In this document: positions 53,159-61,570 of the stretch, in pieces
Layout: every line of letters starts with the position of its first letter
How positions within the stretch are numbered: position 1 is the first letter of the stretch
NCBI GenBank assembly: GCA_021404525.1
Contig: JAAWWE010000007.1
Span: forward strand, 1-64,000
Direction of reading: 5' to 3'
Length of the DNA: 64,000 nucleotides
From: Rhodobiaceae bacterium
Lineage (GTDB): Bacteria; Pseudomonadota; Alphaproteobacteria; Parvibaculales; Parvibaculaceae
Made by a program: the position numbers and the translations under genes
The notes under the pieces: generated by a model
The model's database searches: none
Told to the model about the DNA's origin: nothing
The model's input: only the letters and a program-made list of their open reading frames with translations

Positions 53159-53922
53159 CCCAGTTCCGCGAGCCATGGCGCGACCTCTATCATGTAAATT
53201 GCAATCGTCTCCAGGGTGCCAAAGGCAATCAGCAATCCTGTTCCGATCAGGAGAATACCTGCGGCGACTTCAACCTTTGGCAGATGCCGTCTAAATCCTG
53301 CAGAGAAGCGCAAGAAGGCCTGAACCGCGAGCGCGGCAGCGATAAAGGGAATTCCGAGGCCAGCCGAATAGACGCTGAGCAGCGCAACGCCATAGCCCAA
53401 GCTTTCTTGAGACGCGGCAATGGTGAGAATTGTTGCGAGGATCGGGCCGATACACGGTGTCCAGCCAAAGGCAAAGGCCAGTCCCACCAGATAGGGCATG
53501 CCGATGCGCGGAACAAAACCGCTCCCACTGTCCGGCGTGAAGCTAGGGAGAAACCGCACATCGCGATTAAGCAGGGCGAAGCGGAAAAGCCCTACATAAT
53601 GCAGCCCTAGGATAATGATAATGACCCCGGCGATCTGACCAAGAATAACCTTGTGCGCCAGCAAAAACGGGCTGATGGCGCCGGCAGAAGCACCCAGCAT
53701 AATGAAGACCGTGGAAAACCCGGCGACGAAGGCAAGCGATCCCAACAGCACCCGTCGGGCGATGTCGTTTGAGGGTTTGTCAATTTCCTCGGTGAGTTCG
53801 TCCAGCGAGGCTCCGGCCACAAATGAAAGATAGGCAGGGACCAGTGGCAGCACGCAGGGCGACAGAAAGCTGATAATCCCGCCAATAAGTGCCGCCGCAA
53901 AGCCTGCGTCAACGCCGTCCAT
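53155..53922 (-). CDS. ccdA: Cytochrome c biogenesis protein CcdA (DsbD transmembrane family)
   Basis: A 255-residue six-span membrane protein that moves reducing equivalents from cytoplasmic thioredoxin to periplasmic thiol proteins. The active cysteines are in FLSPCVLPLVPAY near 22 and FGWTPCIGPILATI near 160, in the expected spans. ATG 53922 gives MDGVDAGFAAALIGG and is preferred; TTG 53964 would add 14 polar residues. It is coupled to DUF3429 downstream. Confidence 0.92.
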   Translation of the reverse strand: MDGVDAGFAAALIGGIISFLSPCVLPLVPAYLSFVAGASLDELTEEIDKPSNDIARRVLLGSLAFVAGFSTVFIMLGASAGAISPFLLAHKVILGQIAGVIIIILGLHYVGLFRFALLNRDVRFLPSFTPDSGSGFVPRIGMPYLVGLAFAFGWTPCIGPILATILTIAASQESLGYGVALLSVYSAGLGIPFIAAALAVQAFLRFSAGFRRHLPKVEVAAGILLIGTGLLIAFGTLETIAIYMIEVAPWLAELG

Positions 53923-54024
53923 TCGTCTGCCAACTCCCGTGCCTGTGTCGGTCTTTTTTGCCAACCTTGGGTCGCATAGTTTGCGGCAATGCTCAAGGAA
54001 CGCAAGTTCACTAGGTGGTGAGGG

Positions 54025-54813
54025 TTAATCCTTGAAAATGAGGGTCGCAGCCCATCCCGCAAAGGTGGCAAAAACCACAGCAAAGATGCCGTAGAGCAGG
54101 GGCTGTTCGTGGGCGAAAGAGTAGATTGCCCGCTCCATCCCGCTTTTTACGATGAAGAGAGGGGTTGAGGCAGCATCTGAAATCTGCCCATTCGAAACCA
54201 GGTAAACCTTTGCGGTATATAGGCCATTGGGAACATTTGAGGGAATATCGACCGTTGCCCGAAAGAGAGAGCGACCAAGAAAGGCCACGCCGCTCGGTTC
54301 CGCGCGATAGAGATCCGCGTTCTGTTTGTTTCTGAGAAGAGCCTGCGAAAACACCTTCTGCTCCTCATCAGAAAGGGGTGTTTCATTGCCCGTGGGGCCC
54401 AGACCGGTGGCGGAACCAAGGCCGATATGTCGCAGGCCCAACCCCTCAATTGTCCGCGTGTCCAGAGAGACCACACGTGACAAAGGCCGCGTACTTGAGA
54501 CGGCATAAAAGGAAGGCACGCGCTCAAATCGGACAGCGTCATAGTTGATCCAGATCCCGGCAACCCGATCTTTGCGCCGAACCGTGACCGGTCCCTCTGG
54601 GCCTGTCACAACAACGACAATGTCGCGTTCGGTTGCGAGGTCTGTCGGGTCAGCGGCTTCAACAGCACCAAAGATCAGAATTTCGGTGCCGGTAAAGTTG
54701 GATCGGATCGAGATCTGATGTTCTGACAGGTCCGTCACCAGCTGGTCCGCCTGAACCGGCCAACTGAGCAAAACCGCCAGGAGAAAACTGAGCACGAGTG
54801 GGATTTGTCTCAT
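54025..54813 (-). CDS. TIGR02186 family protein
   Basis: A 262-residue exported membrane protein: signal peptide (MRQIPLVLSFLLAVLLSWPVQA, cleavage after VQA; quoted key part WPVQA), an immunoglobulin-like periplasmic region with ISIRSNFTGTEILIFGAVE, and one C-terminal membrane span (about 238-258). This family is almost always next to a TauE/SafE exporter and is thought to assist it; function not shown. Its start overlaps the TauE stop (ATGA). Confidence 0.88.
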   Translation of the reverse strand: MRQIPLVLSFLLAVLLSWPVQADQLVTDLSEHQISIRSNFTGTEILIFGAVEAADPTDLATERDIVVVVTGPEGPVTVRRKDRVAGIWINYDAVRFERVPSFYAVSSTRPLSRVVSLDTRTIEGLGLRHIGLGSATGLGPTGNETPLSDEEQKVFSQALLRNKQNADLYRAEPSGVAFLGRSLFRATVDIPSNVPNGLYTAKVYLVSNGQISDAASTPLFIVKSGMERAIYSFAHEQPLLYGIFAVVFATFAGWAATLIFKD

Positions 54814-55736
54814 GGAGCAACTCCCGATGTCAGGGAGAAAAGCTCGTCGGGTTCGACAACAAGGTCAAACCCCAGTCGCAGACCGACAAGAAGGACGATA
54901 AGGCCAAGAAGCGCGCGCAGCTGTTCGCCTCGGAGTCGCTGTCCTGCACGGGCACCGAATTGCGCGCCAACCACACCGCCGAGCAGCAGCAAAAACGCGA
55001 GAAGAATATCGACTGCCTGGTTTTCAACGGCGTGCAGAACCGTCACCAGAGCGGTGACAAAGATAATCTGAAAGAGAGAGGTCCCCACGACAACATTGGT
55101 TGGCATGCGCAACATGTAAATCATGGCCGGCACCATAATGAAGCCGCCGCTAACACCCATGATCGCGACCAAGATGCCGACAAAAGTCCCAATCGCGACG
55201 GGTGGGATCGCGCTGATATAGAGCTTTGATCGGCGAAACCGCATTTTGAGTGGCAGACCATGCATCCAGCTATGGTGGGATCTGTTAGTCGACGCCGGGC
55301 TGCGGCCCTGCCGAACAGCGATCAGCGCTCTGACGCTCTCATTCAGCATCAAACTGCCGATCACACCTAGAAAGAGCACATAAGAAAGCGAAATCAGGAG
55401 ATCGACTTGGCCCAATGCGCGCACATAGGCAAACAAATAGACACCCGCGACAGCACCCACGACGCCACCGATCAACAGCACGCCGCCCATTTTGAAATCG
55501 ACAGCCCCTCGCCGCCAATGCGCAACCACGCCGGAAATAGAGGATGCAACGGTTTGATTGGCCTGTGTCGCAACGGCGACTGCGGGTGGGATGCCTGTAA
55601 AGATGAGGAGAGGGGTCATCAGGAATCCGCCTCCGACACCGAACATGCCCGATAGGAAACCGACAAGCCCGCCCATGCCTAATATCAGGAAGACGTTTAC
55701 CGGGAGCTCAGCAATGGGAAGGTAGATTTGGAACAT
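54810..55736 (-). CDS. TauE/SafE family sulfite/anion exporter
   Basis: A 308-residue membrane protein with eight predicted spans and the family motif GFLSGMFGVGGGFLMTPLL near residue 24 (key GGGFLMTP) and its repeat GIMGVSGGFIMVPAMIY near 205. TauE/SafE members export sulfite, sulfoacetate or other organosulfur anions. It is the first gene of an operon TauE-TIGR02186-CcdA-DUF3429, which joins anion export to thiol transfer. Confidence 0.92.
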   Translation of the reverse strand: MFQIYLPIAELPVNVFLILGMGGLVGFLSGMFGVGGGFLMTPLLIFTGIPPAVAVATQANQTVASSISGVVAHWRRGAVDFKMGGVLLIGGVVGAVAGVYLFAYVRALGQVDLLISLSYVLFLGVIGSLMLNESVRALIAVRQGRSPASTNRSHHSWMHGLPLKMRFRRSKLYISAIPPVAIGTFVGILVAIMGVSGGFIMVPAMIYMLRMPTNVVVGTSLFQIIFVTALVTVLHAVENQAVDILLAFLLLLGGVVGAQFGARAGQRLRGEQLRALLGLIVLLVGLRLGFDLVVEPDELFSLTSGVAP

Positions 55737-55810
55737 TCAACCAGCCCATCCAGGTCTCACGTTTTGGTCCAGGCGGGCGACGGCTAGTACCGTGTCACAC
55801 CATCGATTGA

Positions 55811-58800
55811 TCACCGGACGTAGGCTTCCAGCGTGCTGAGAAGCTTTGCGTCGACCGCACCGGTGACGCTAAGTCCGGCGGTGCGTTGAAAGTCACTGAT
55901 GGCATCTCGTGTCCGGGGCCCCATCAACCCGTCCGCCGGGCCTGGCTGATAACCAAGATCCCTTAAAAGGCGTTGTGCTTTGGCGATCTCTGCGCTGGCT
56001 TGTGGGGCGCTCGAAGCGCCACCAGAGCTTGTGAGCGACGCATTACTCCAATTGCCAAGCGAGGTAAGGTTGCCATTGGCGATCGGGTCACCCCGTTTTG
56101 GTGACCAGGTTTGAGCGGCAAGCTTTGCATCCACCAGAGTGTTTGCATCCATCTGCTCAGCGATTGCATCGCGTCGAGCTGCTGCGCCCTCATCGCCATT
56201 TGAGGCGGCTACAGAGAACCACTTGAACGCTTCGGGAAGATCTTCGCTCACGCCAAGTCCTCGTTCAAAGAGGACGGCAACATTGTACTGACTGTCGGCA
56301 AGCCCGTGGTCCGCAGCTGCCAGGAACCATTGCCCAGCCTTGGCAAAGTCTTGCGGCACCCCTTTGCCTTCAGCATAGATTACCGCGAGATTATGCATCG
56401 CCTTCACATTGCCAGCCTGCGCTGCGCTTTCATACCAGCTACGGGCTTTCTCCATATCTTGGGGAACGCCTCTGCCTTTCTCGAACAGAGTTGCGAGCCG
56501 GTATTGTGCGATTGCCAGGTTTTGTTTGCCTGCAAGTTCAAACCAATAGGCTGCCTGCCCATAATCCTGCGGAACACCGCCGCCACGGGCATACCTCAAC
56601 CCCACTTCATATTGTGCAGCAGGGTTGCCTGCTGCAGCGGCGTTGCGTAGGGCGTTGCGTGTGCCATTGGGTGCTTGTGTAACCGGCGTGGTCGGTGCTG
56701 CTTCAACAGGCGGCATATCTGCACTGTTAGGCACGATGGCCCGCGGTGCAGCTGAAGCTGGTGTGCGGGGCTCAGGCAGCGGCGCAGGGGCAGGGCGTTC
56801 GCTTGTTTCAGGAGAAGAAGGCGTGGACGCTGGAGCAGCAGCCGCATCTGCCGTCCCAGCGTCCTCCGGAATGGCCTCCGGAATAACTGTCAAATCTTCA
56901 AGCGGGGCGACACTGTTTGGCACAGTTGCATCTGGGATGGTCGCCAAATCTTCCAAGTCGCTGCCGATAGGCGCAGGCTCATCAAGTATAACGTCGATGT
57001 CTTCTCCGGGCGCCTCAGGTGTTGAGGGCGCGACAAGCCAGTTCACCAGTGTCAGGACAACGATGAGCGCAACAACCGCGCCTCCGACAATGATGGCGAG
57101 GCGTTTGCCCCGGCCTTCTTCTTGATCTTCGAAAGCTGCATAGCGGTCAGACTGTTCGCCAAAGCCCAGGTTTGCTGTGTCGCCTGTCTGATGTGCTGAT
57201 TGTGCAGCCCGTCGTGCCGCCGCAATGAAATCACGCGCAGCCTTCTTTTCATTCATGACCGGTGGTTCTGCAGGCGCAGCGATTGGTGGGTCAAGCGGCG
57301 GCGGCGGTGGAAGGTCACCGGGTGCCGGAGGGGCATCGGCAGCAGCAGGTGGGACAGCTGGACCAATGTCTGGCGGCGGCGGTATGTCCGAAAGGGGAAG
57401 CGCTGGCGCATCAAGCGACGGTGGGGGCGGTGCATCCGCCATAGGGGCCGTTGGCGCAGGTGGTTCGTCCGCAGCAGGTGGCATGGACGGCAAAGGGGGT
57501 CCTGATGACGGGATCGTCACCGGTGTTTTGAGTAGATGATCCGGCGCGCGCTCCGCAGCAAAACCGGGCGGAGGCATGGGTGCGCTGGAAAGAGGGGGCG
57601 CGGGCATGCCTGCCAGACCAGCGCCAACAGCAATAGTTGGTGAAAGCGGCAGACCGGCACCGGATTCGATGTTCTCGATCCGCTCATTCACCTGCGCGAC
57701 CATGGATTGAACAGTTTCACGCGTTGCCGCATTCCGTTGTTCTGTTGCGTTCATCGTTTGTGCAAGTGAGGAAAGGGCCTGCTCAACCGAGCTCGCGGTC
57801 TCCAGTGCACGGGTCTCGCTATCGGTGACCCGGGAAACCACTTGCTCAAGTCGCCCGTCGAGCTGTTCCATTACCTGCGGCACGATGTCGTCAGCGCGCA
57901 CCTGGGTCTGCTCCAGTCGATCAACAAAGGCGGTGAGGCTGCCTTCAAGCGTCTTGATGGCATGCGCACTTTGAGCTTCAGACTGATCTATCCGACCGTT
58001 CATCTTCTCAATCGCAGATTGCAGCTCTGCCATCTGGGCGCGCTGATTGTCGGAATCGAGCTTGTTGGAAACGATTTGAACGGCTTCTTCAACCGCCTGA
58101 CGCCGACCTTGCTCCGCGCTGGCATTTGCCGCGTGAAGGGCCTGTTCAGTTTCCGCCATCCGCTCGGATAGGTTTTGCAACGTGTTGCCTAGGGCATCGG
58201 TTCTTGCCCGTTCCTGATCGAGCTTCTTGGCTTCCTCGGAATTCTCGACCTTTTCGGAAAGTTCCGACAGAAGATGCCGCATTTCTGCGAATTTTTGTTC
58301 GCTCTGGCTGTCGACTGTCTCGAGATGGTCGACCACCGCGTTCATGGTCTTCTCAAGTGTCTGGAAGGCGAGGCGGTCGCCAGTGTTTTTCGCAAACGGT
58401 AGACGGGCCTTTTCAGCCGCTTCCAGCCTGTCGGTGAGCTGTTGAACCTTACGCTCCATCCCGGAGTCACCGGCGGCGCCCACGCCGCCTGTGGCGATCA
58501 ATTGTTCTGAAGACTCAATCCGGCTTGCAAGCGAGTCCAACGAGGTTTCTAGCAGCCGCTCGTTTGAATCGATGCGACGAACAAGATCGCGCACGGCTTC
58601 AGTGACCGGCGAAAGGTCAACCTGCGGCTGTGCAGGTGCGCCACCATAGGCGGCAGGTTGCATGCTTGGTTGCATATAAGGAGCGCCAGCCGACGGTTGC
58701 GGTTGGCTAGCGGCTGCGTCCAGATTTCCGTAATTCTGAATGGCGGCGTTGATATCGTCAGTGCCGCTTTCCATGATCACTTGATTAAGCCATGCGCCCA

Positions 58801-58891
58801 GCGTCACACCAGCCCTGCGAGCAGCCTGCTTGGCTGCTTCTCTGGCTTCGGGCTCAATGCCCTTAACGCTCCAAGGAACCCCCGGTCTCAT
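55811..58891 (-). CDS. PodJ-like polar organiser with Sel1 repeats and peptidoglycan-binding domain
   Basis: A 1026-residue protein of a layout seen in the PodJ family of alphaproteobacteria. It starts with MRPGVPWSVKGIEPEAREAA, the family N-terminus. Residues 95-410 form a coiled coil, 425-546 are Pro/Ala-rich, a single membrane span lies at 598-619, four to five Sel1 repeats (about 745-900) are in the periplasm, and the last 60 residues match the PG_binding_1 domain (GYQPGPADGLMGPRTRDAI). In Caulobacter PodJ organises the new pole. No ribosome site is obvious, but the start fits the family. Four GANTC sites lie upstream. Confidence 0.88.
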   Translation of the reverse strand: MRPGVPWSVKGIEPEAREAAKQAARRAGVTLGAWLNQVIMESGTDDINAAIQNYGNLDAAASQPQPSAGAPYMQPSMQPAAYGGAPAQPQVDLSPVTEAVRDLVRRIDSNERLLETSLDSLASRIESSEQLIATGGVGAAGDSGMERKVQQLTDRLEAAEKARLPFAKNTGDRLAFQTLEKTMNAVVDHLETVDSQSEQKFAEMRHLLSELSEKVENSEEAKKLDQERARTDALGNTLQNLSERMAETEQALHAANASAEQGRRQAVEEAVQIVSNKLDSDNQRAQMAELQSAIEKMNGRIDQSEAQSAHAIKTLEGSLTAFVDRLEQTQVRADDIVPQVMEQLDGRLEQVVSRVTDSETRALETASSVEQALSSLAQTMNATEQRNAATRETVQSMVAQVNERIENIESGAGLPLSPTIAVGAGLAGMPAPPLSSAPMPPPGFAAERAPDHLLKTPVTIPSSGPPLPSMPPAADEPPAPTAPMADAPPPPSLDAPALPLSDIPPPPDIGPAVPPAAADAPPAPGDLPPPPPLDPPIAAPAEPPVMNEKKAARDFIAAARRAAQSAHQTGDTANLGFGEQSDRYAAFEDQEEGRGKRLAIIVGGAVVALIVVLTLVNWLVAPSTPEAPGEDIDVILDEPAPIGSDLEDLATIPDATVPNSVAPLEDLTVIPEAIPEDAGTADAAAAPASTPSSPETSERPAPAPLPEPRTPASAAPRAIVPNSADMPPVEAAPTTPVTQAPNGTRNALRNAAAAGNPAAQYEVGLRYARGGGVPQDYGQAAYWFELAGKQNLAIAQYRLATLFEKGRGVPQDMEKARSWYESAAQAGNVKAMHNLAVIYAEGKGVPQDFAKAGQWFLAAADHGLADSQYNVAVLFERGLGVSEDLPEAFKWFSVAASNGDEGAAARRDAIAEQMDANTLVDAKLAAQTWSPKRGDPIANGNLTSLGNWSNASLTSSGGASSAPQASAEIAKAQRLLRDLGYQPGPADGLMGPRTRDAISDFQRTAGLSVTGAVDAKLLSTLEAYVR

Positions 58892-58892
58892 C

Positions 58893-58978
58893 GAATCACT
58901 ATGCCCGTTAACGATTCTGGACTGTATCGACCACGTGATTCTGTGTAAACCCGGCGACCATCCACAATATCTGGATTC
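58893..58978. promoter_or_regulatory. Cluster of four GANTC (CcrM) sites upstream of the PodJ-like gene
   Basis: GAATC at 58893-58897 and GATTC at 58913-58917, 58937-58941 and 58974-58978. Four sites in 86 bases is about ten times the chance rate of one in 256. They lie immediately before the PodJ-like start at 58891, the expected place for methylation- and GcrA-controlled transcription. The remaining bases of the 199-base gap to 59090 hold no gene; a CCATCCACA near 58958-58966 resembles a DnaA box with two mismatches. Confidence 0.6.
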
Positions 58979-59090
58979 TGTACGCCATTTCCGCGGGTTA
59001 GGCGGTGCGAGCTGTCACGAACGCGTAACCGATCTTGCTAAAGCCTTATCAAGCAGGGTTTTGGTAAACGCCCGGTTAACTTTTGGCTCT

Positions 59091-60179
59091 TCAGGGCTGA
59101 TTTTTGAGTCGGAGCCTCAACATTTCGCGTTCCGACGCATCGGCATAGGCGACCGCCTTCAAGCGGTAGGACTCGTAGGAGCCATTGATGCGTGTACACA
59201 GCTCATTGGCGTTCGACAGGTCTGTGAGAACCTCATCAGAGGCGGCGCGCATGGCGGCAATTACATCTTCTGGCCAGGTGTGCACGCTGACCCCCAGATC
59301 CCCAAGGGTCGCAAAGGCTTGTGCATTGTAGAACGTGAACTCGCCGAGACTTTCCAACGCGGCCGCGCTAGCAGCTTCCCTGACAATCGCCTGGAGGTCT
59401 TCCGGCAGCGCTGCAAAGGCTTCCAGATTCACCAGGCACTCAAGTGCCGGGCCAGGCTCATGGAAGGCCGGGAGATAATAATGTTTCGCCACGTCGGACA
59501 GTCCGAAGGCGATGTCATTCCAGGGACCGACCCATTCTGCCGCGTCAATGGTGCCGGACGTCATGGCACCAAAAATCTCACCGGGTGGTATGAGGGTCAC
59601 CGTCACGCCCAACCGTCGCAGCACTTCGCCGCCAAGACCCGCGATCCGCATCTTGAGCCCTTGCAGGTCATCAAGGGCCTTAATCGACTCGGTGAACCAA
59701 CCGCCTGCCTGCACACCACTGGATCCGGCAAAAAAAGCGCGCACGCCAAAGGGGGCATAGGTTTCATCCCAGAGCGCTTGCCCGCCGCCAAAATTGAGCC
59801 ATCCAATGCGCTCGTGCGCGGTTAGGCCAAAGGGCAGTCCGGTGAAATAGTTGAAGGCGGGGTCTTTGCCCGACCAGAAGTGAGACGCGCCATGTCCCAT
59901 CTCCGCCGTGCCAGATGAAACGGCATCAAACACCTCGAAGGGAGGGACCAGTTCGCCAGCCCCATAGACAGTAACTGTCAGGCGCCCGCCGCTCATTTGA
60001 TTGATCTTGGCGGCGAGGCGGTCAGCTGACGTGCCGACGCCCGGCGCACCCTTAGGCCAGGACGTCACCATCTTCCAGGTGCGTGGTTCTGCAGTGCTGG
60101 CGCTGGTTGCGCTAAGACCGACGCCCGCAATCGCGCCGGCGCCCAATACCGTCCGGCGGTTGAGGTGAGGCTTGGTCAA
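59091..60179 (-). CDS. TRAP transporter substrate-binding protein (DctP family)
   Basis: A 362-residue periplasmic binding protein with a twin-arginine signal: NRRTVLGAGAIAGVGLSAT. The mature protein has the TRAP pattern: TWKMVTSWPKGAPGVG, GLKMRIAGLGGEVLRRLG with the substrate-binding Arg, and AAEWVGPWND. The group resembles sialic/alpha-keto-acid binders, so a 2-oxo acid ligand is possible. No DctQ or DctM genes are adjacent. The start is TTG 60179. Transcribed after the CAP-domain gene. Confidence 0.87.
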   Translation of the reverse strand: MTKPHLNRRTVLGAGAIAGVGLSATSASTAEPRTWKMVTSWPKGAPGVGTSADRLAAKINQMSGGRLTVTVYGAGELVPPFEVFDAVSSGTAEMGHGASHFWSGKDPAFNYFTGLPFGLTAHERIGWLNFGGGQALWDETYAPFGVRAFFAGSSGVQAGGWFTESIKALDDLQGLKMRIAGLGGEVLRRLGVTVTLIPPGEIFGAMTSGTIDAAEWVGPWNDIAFGLSDVAKHYYLPAFHEPGPALECLVNLEAFAALPEDLQAIVREAASAAALESLGEFTFYNAQAFATLGDLGVSVHTWPEDVIAAMRAASDEVLTDLSNANELCTRINGSYESYRLKAVAYADASEREMLRLRLKNQP

Positions 60180-60195
60180 TATCGGATCCGATCAA

Positions 60196-60732
60196 TCAGT
60201 CTCTAAAGACAGCGACGACGTAGTGGGTATCACCTTTTTGTGCGGCACCAACGCCAATCCGCGTGTTACCGGCCGCTTCGACAATAGTACGATGACGCGG
60301 GCTATTGCTCCAGGTGTTGAGAACCTTCGCAGCGATCTGAGCATCAGTTTGCCTGCCAGGTATCTCACCGATCCAGATGGTTTCGCCAATACGTCTTTCA
60401 TAAGCCTCGTCGATAGCGAGGACGCGGTCCCGCGGGCCCTGACCTTCAGGATTGTGGTGGCCGCCATAGTTTCGGATTGCCATGTCGCTGGCATGTACCG
60501 CAGCGGCTCTTTGCAAGGTGCTATCCACGGTTAGCGGGCTGGCGGTGCGGTACTCATTGATGGCACGAACCACCGCCCGGCCAAGTGGCGTATCGCTCAC
60601 CGCTGAACTTGCAGCCTGCTGAGGCAGCCCCACACTTTGAAGACGCGCTGGCTCGCCAGGTCGACCGGAGGAACATGCCGCCAAGAAAGTGCAGAGAACC
60701 GCGAATGTGGCGATGGAAACCGATCGGCGCAT
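60196..60732 (-). CDS. CAP (SCP/PR1) domain lipoprotein
   Basis: A 178-residue exported protein: lipobox LAAC, lipidated Cys20 (from ATG 60732, GGGAG upstream). The CAP domain has the helix NEYRTASPLTVDSTLQRAAAVHASDMA, a His in GGHHNPEGQGPRDRV, and NTWSNSPRHRTIV. The His/Glu/His set of CAP is largely present (HxSDM, GETIW, SPRHR). CAP proteins bind sterols or peptides or act in the envelope; the role here is not known. Divergent from the MerR gene. Confidence 0.87.
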   Translation of the reverse strand: MRRSVSIATFAVLCTFLAACSSGRPGEPARLQSVGLPQQAASSAVSDTPLGRAVVRAINEYRTASPLTVDSTLQRAAAVHASDMAIRNYGGHHNPEGQGPRDRVLAIDEAYERRIGETIWIGEIPGRQTDAQIAAKVLNTWSNSPRHRTIVEAAGNTRIGVGAAQKGDTHYVVAVFRD

Positions 60733-60820
60733 CAAAATCTCCCATGTCTAGCAGTTGCGACACTTAAACATCCCCATCAAGCAGGAGCAATAAGTCAGGC
60801 TGGGGTGCTCTTTCCCTTAA

Positions 60821-60864
60821 CGTCAACGGAAAGTGTTGACGTTGACGTAAGCGTCAACTAGAGT
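60821..60864 (+). promoter_or_regulatory. Repeated GTTGACG/CGTCAAC operator over the MerR gene promoter
   Basis: CGTCAAC (60821-60827), GTTGACG (60835-60841), GTTGACG (60841-60847) and CGTCAAC (60852-60858) form two inverted repeats. The second, GTTGACG-TAAG-CGTCAAC, is perfect. TTGACG at 60836-60841 with TAGAGT at 60859-60864 (17-base spacer) is a possible promoter covered by the palindrome. The MerR protein encoded 75 bases downstream is the natural binder. Confidence 0.55.
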
Positions 60865-60932
60865 CTGTCGCATTAAAGAAAACCGCAGAAAACTGCGAAT
60901 TTGATCCTTAATGCCACCGGGAGATTTCAGAC

Positions 60933-61388
60933 ATGCAACAGATGAGCACACCAGAATCCGCCGCCGCCGGTACGTACAAAAACGCCGCCGCGAAGGATGC
61001 GCAGGGCGATGCGACCTTCTCCATCACCCAGCTCGCAGATGAGTTCAATGTGACCACCCGCGCCATCCGCTTCTATGAAGACAAGGATCTTCTTCATCCA
61101 TCCCGTCAGGGACAGACCCGGGTTTACCGTCCCCGAGATCGCGCACGTCTGGCGCTGATCGTTCGCGGCAAAGCCGTTGGCTTTTCGCTCGGCGAAATCA
61201 AGGAGCTGATTGACCTGTACGACACTTATGGTGATGAGCGTCAATATCTGATCGCCCAGGAAAAATTCCGTGAACAGATCGCCAATCTAGAGCAGCAAAA
61301 ACAGGACATCGATGTTCAGATCGAGCTGCTTCAGGAAGGCTGTGATCGCATGCTTCAGCTTGCAAAGCAGGCCGACGGCGAAGCCTAA
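60933..61388 (+). CDS. MerR family regulator (LiuR-like)
   Basis: A 151-residue regulator. The winged helix-turn-helix is at about 30-70: FSITQLADEFNVTTRAIRFYEDKDLLHPSRQGQTRVY (key part TTRAIRFYEDKDLL). The dimerisation coiled coil follows (100-145). No metal-binding cysteine cluster is present (one Cys near 140). The sequence resembles LiuR regulators that control leucine and isovalerate degradation, and the adjacent acyl-CoA dehydrogenase supports such a role. Start ATG 60933 with GGGAG upstream. Confidence 0.85.
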   Translation: MQQMSTPESAAAGTYKNAAAKDAQGDATFSITQLADEFNVTTRAIRFYEDKDLLHPSRQGQTRVYRPRDRARLALIVRGKAVGFSLGEIKELIDLYDTYGDERQYLIAQEKFREQIANLEQQKQDIDVQIELLQEGCDRMLQLAKQADGEA

Positions 61389-61540
61389 CCAGCAGAAGTC
61401 CATCGCGCGGGTCGTCGCGCGACGGGCTCATTTCTTCATGGTCGATTGAGACGCAGCTTTATGCTGAGGAATCGAGGGCGTGCAGAAACAGGCGCGGACC
61501 CTACCGCTGCACCAATCGCACCCACACATTTTACATTTGG

Positions 61541-61559
61541 TCCCAGGGGGGACCTGGGA
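61541..61559 (+). promoter_or_regulatory. Hairpin covering the acyl-CoA dehydrogenase ribosome site
   Basis: TCCCAG (61541-61546) pairs with CTGGGA (61554-61559). The right arm contains most of the GGGAG ribosome site of the ATG at 61571. It could limit translation in a structure-dependent way; it may also be chance. Confidence 0.35.
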
Positions 61560-61570
61560 GTTCAAATCAG

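Noticed and set aside
57225-57539. Plus-strand Gly/Ser-rich open frame opposite the PodJ-like gene
   Set aside because: It is the complement of the Pro-rich linker codons of the real gene and has no independent support.
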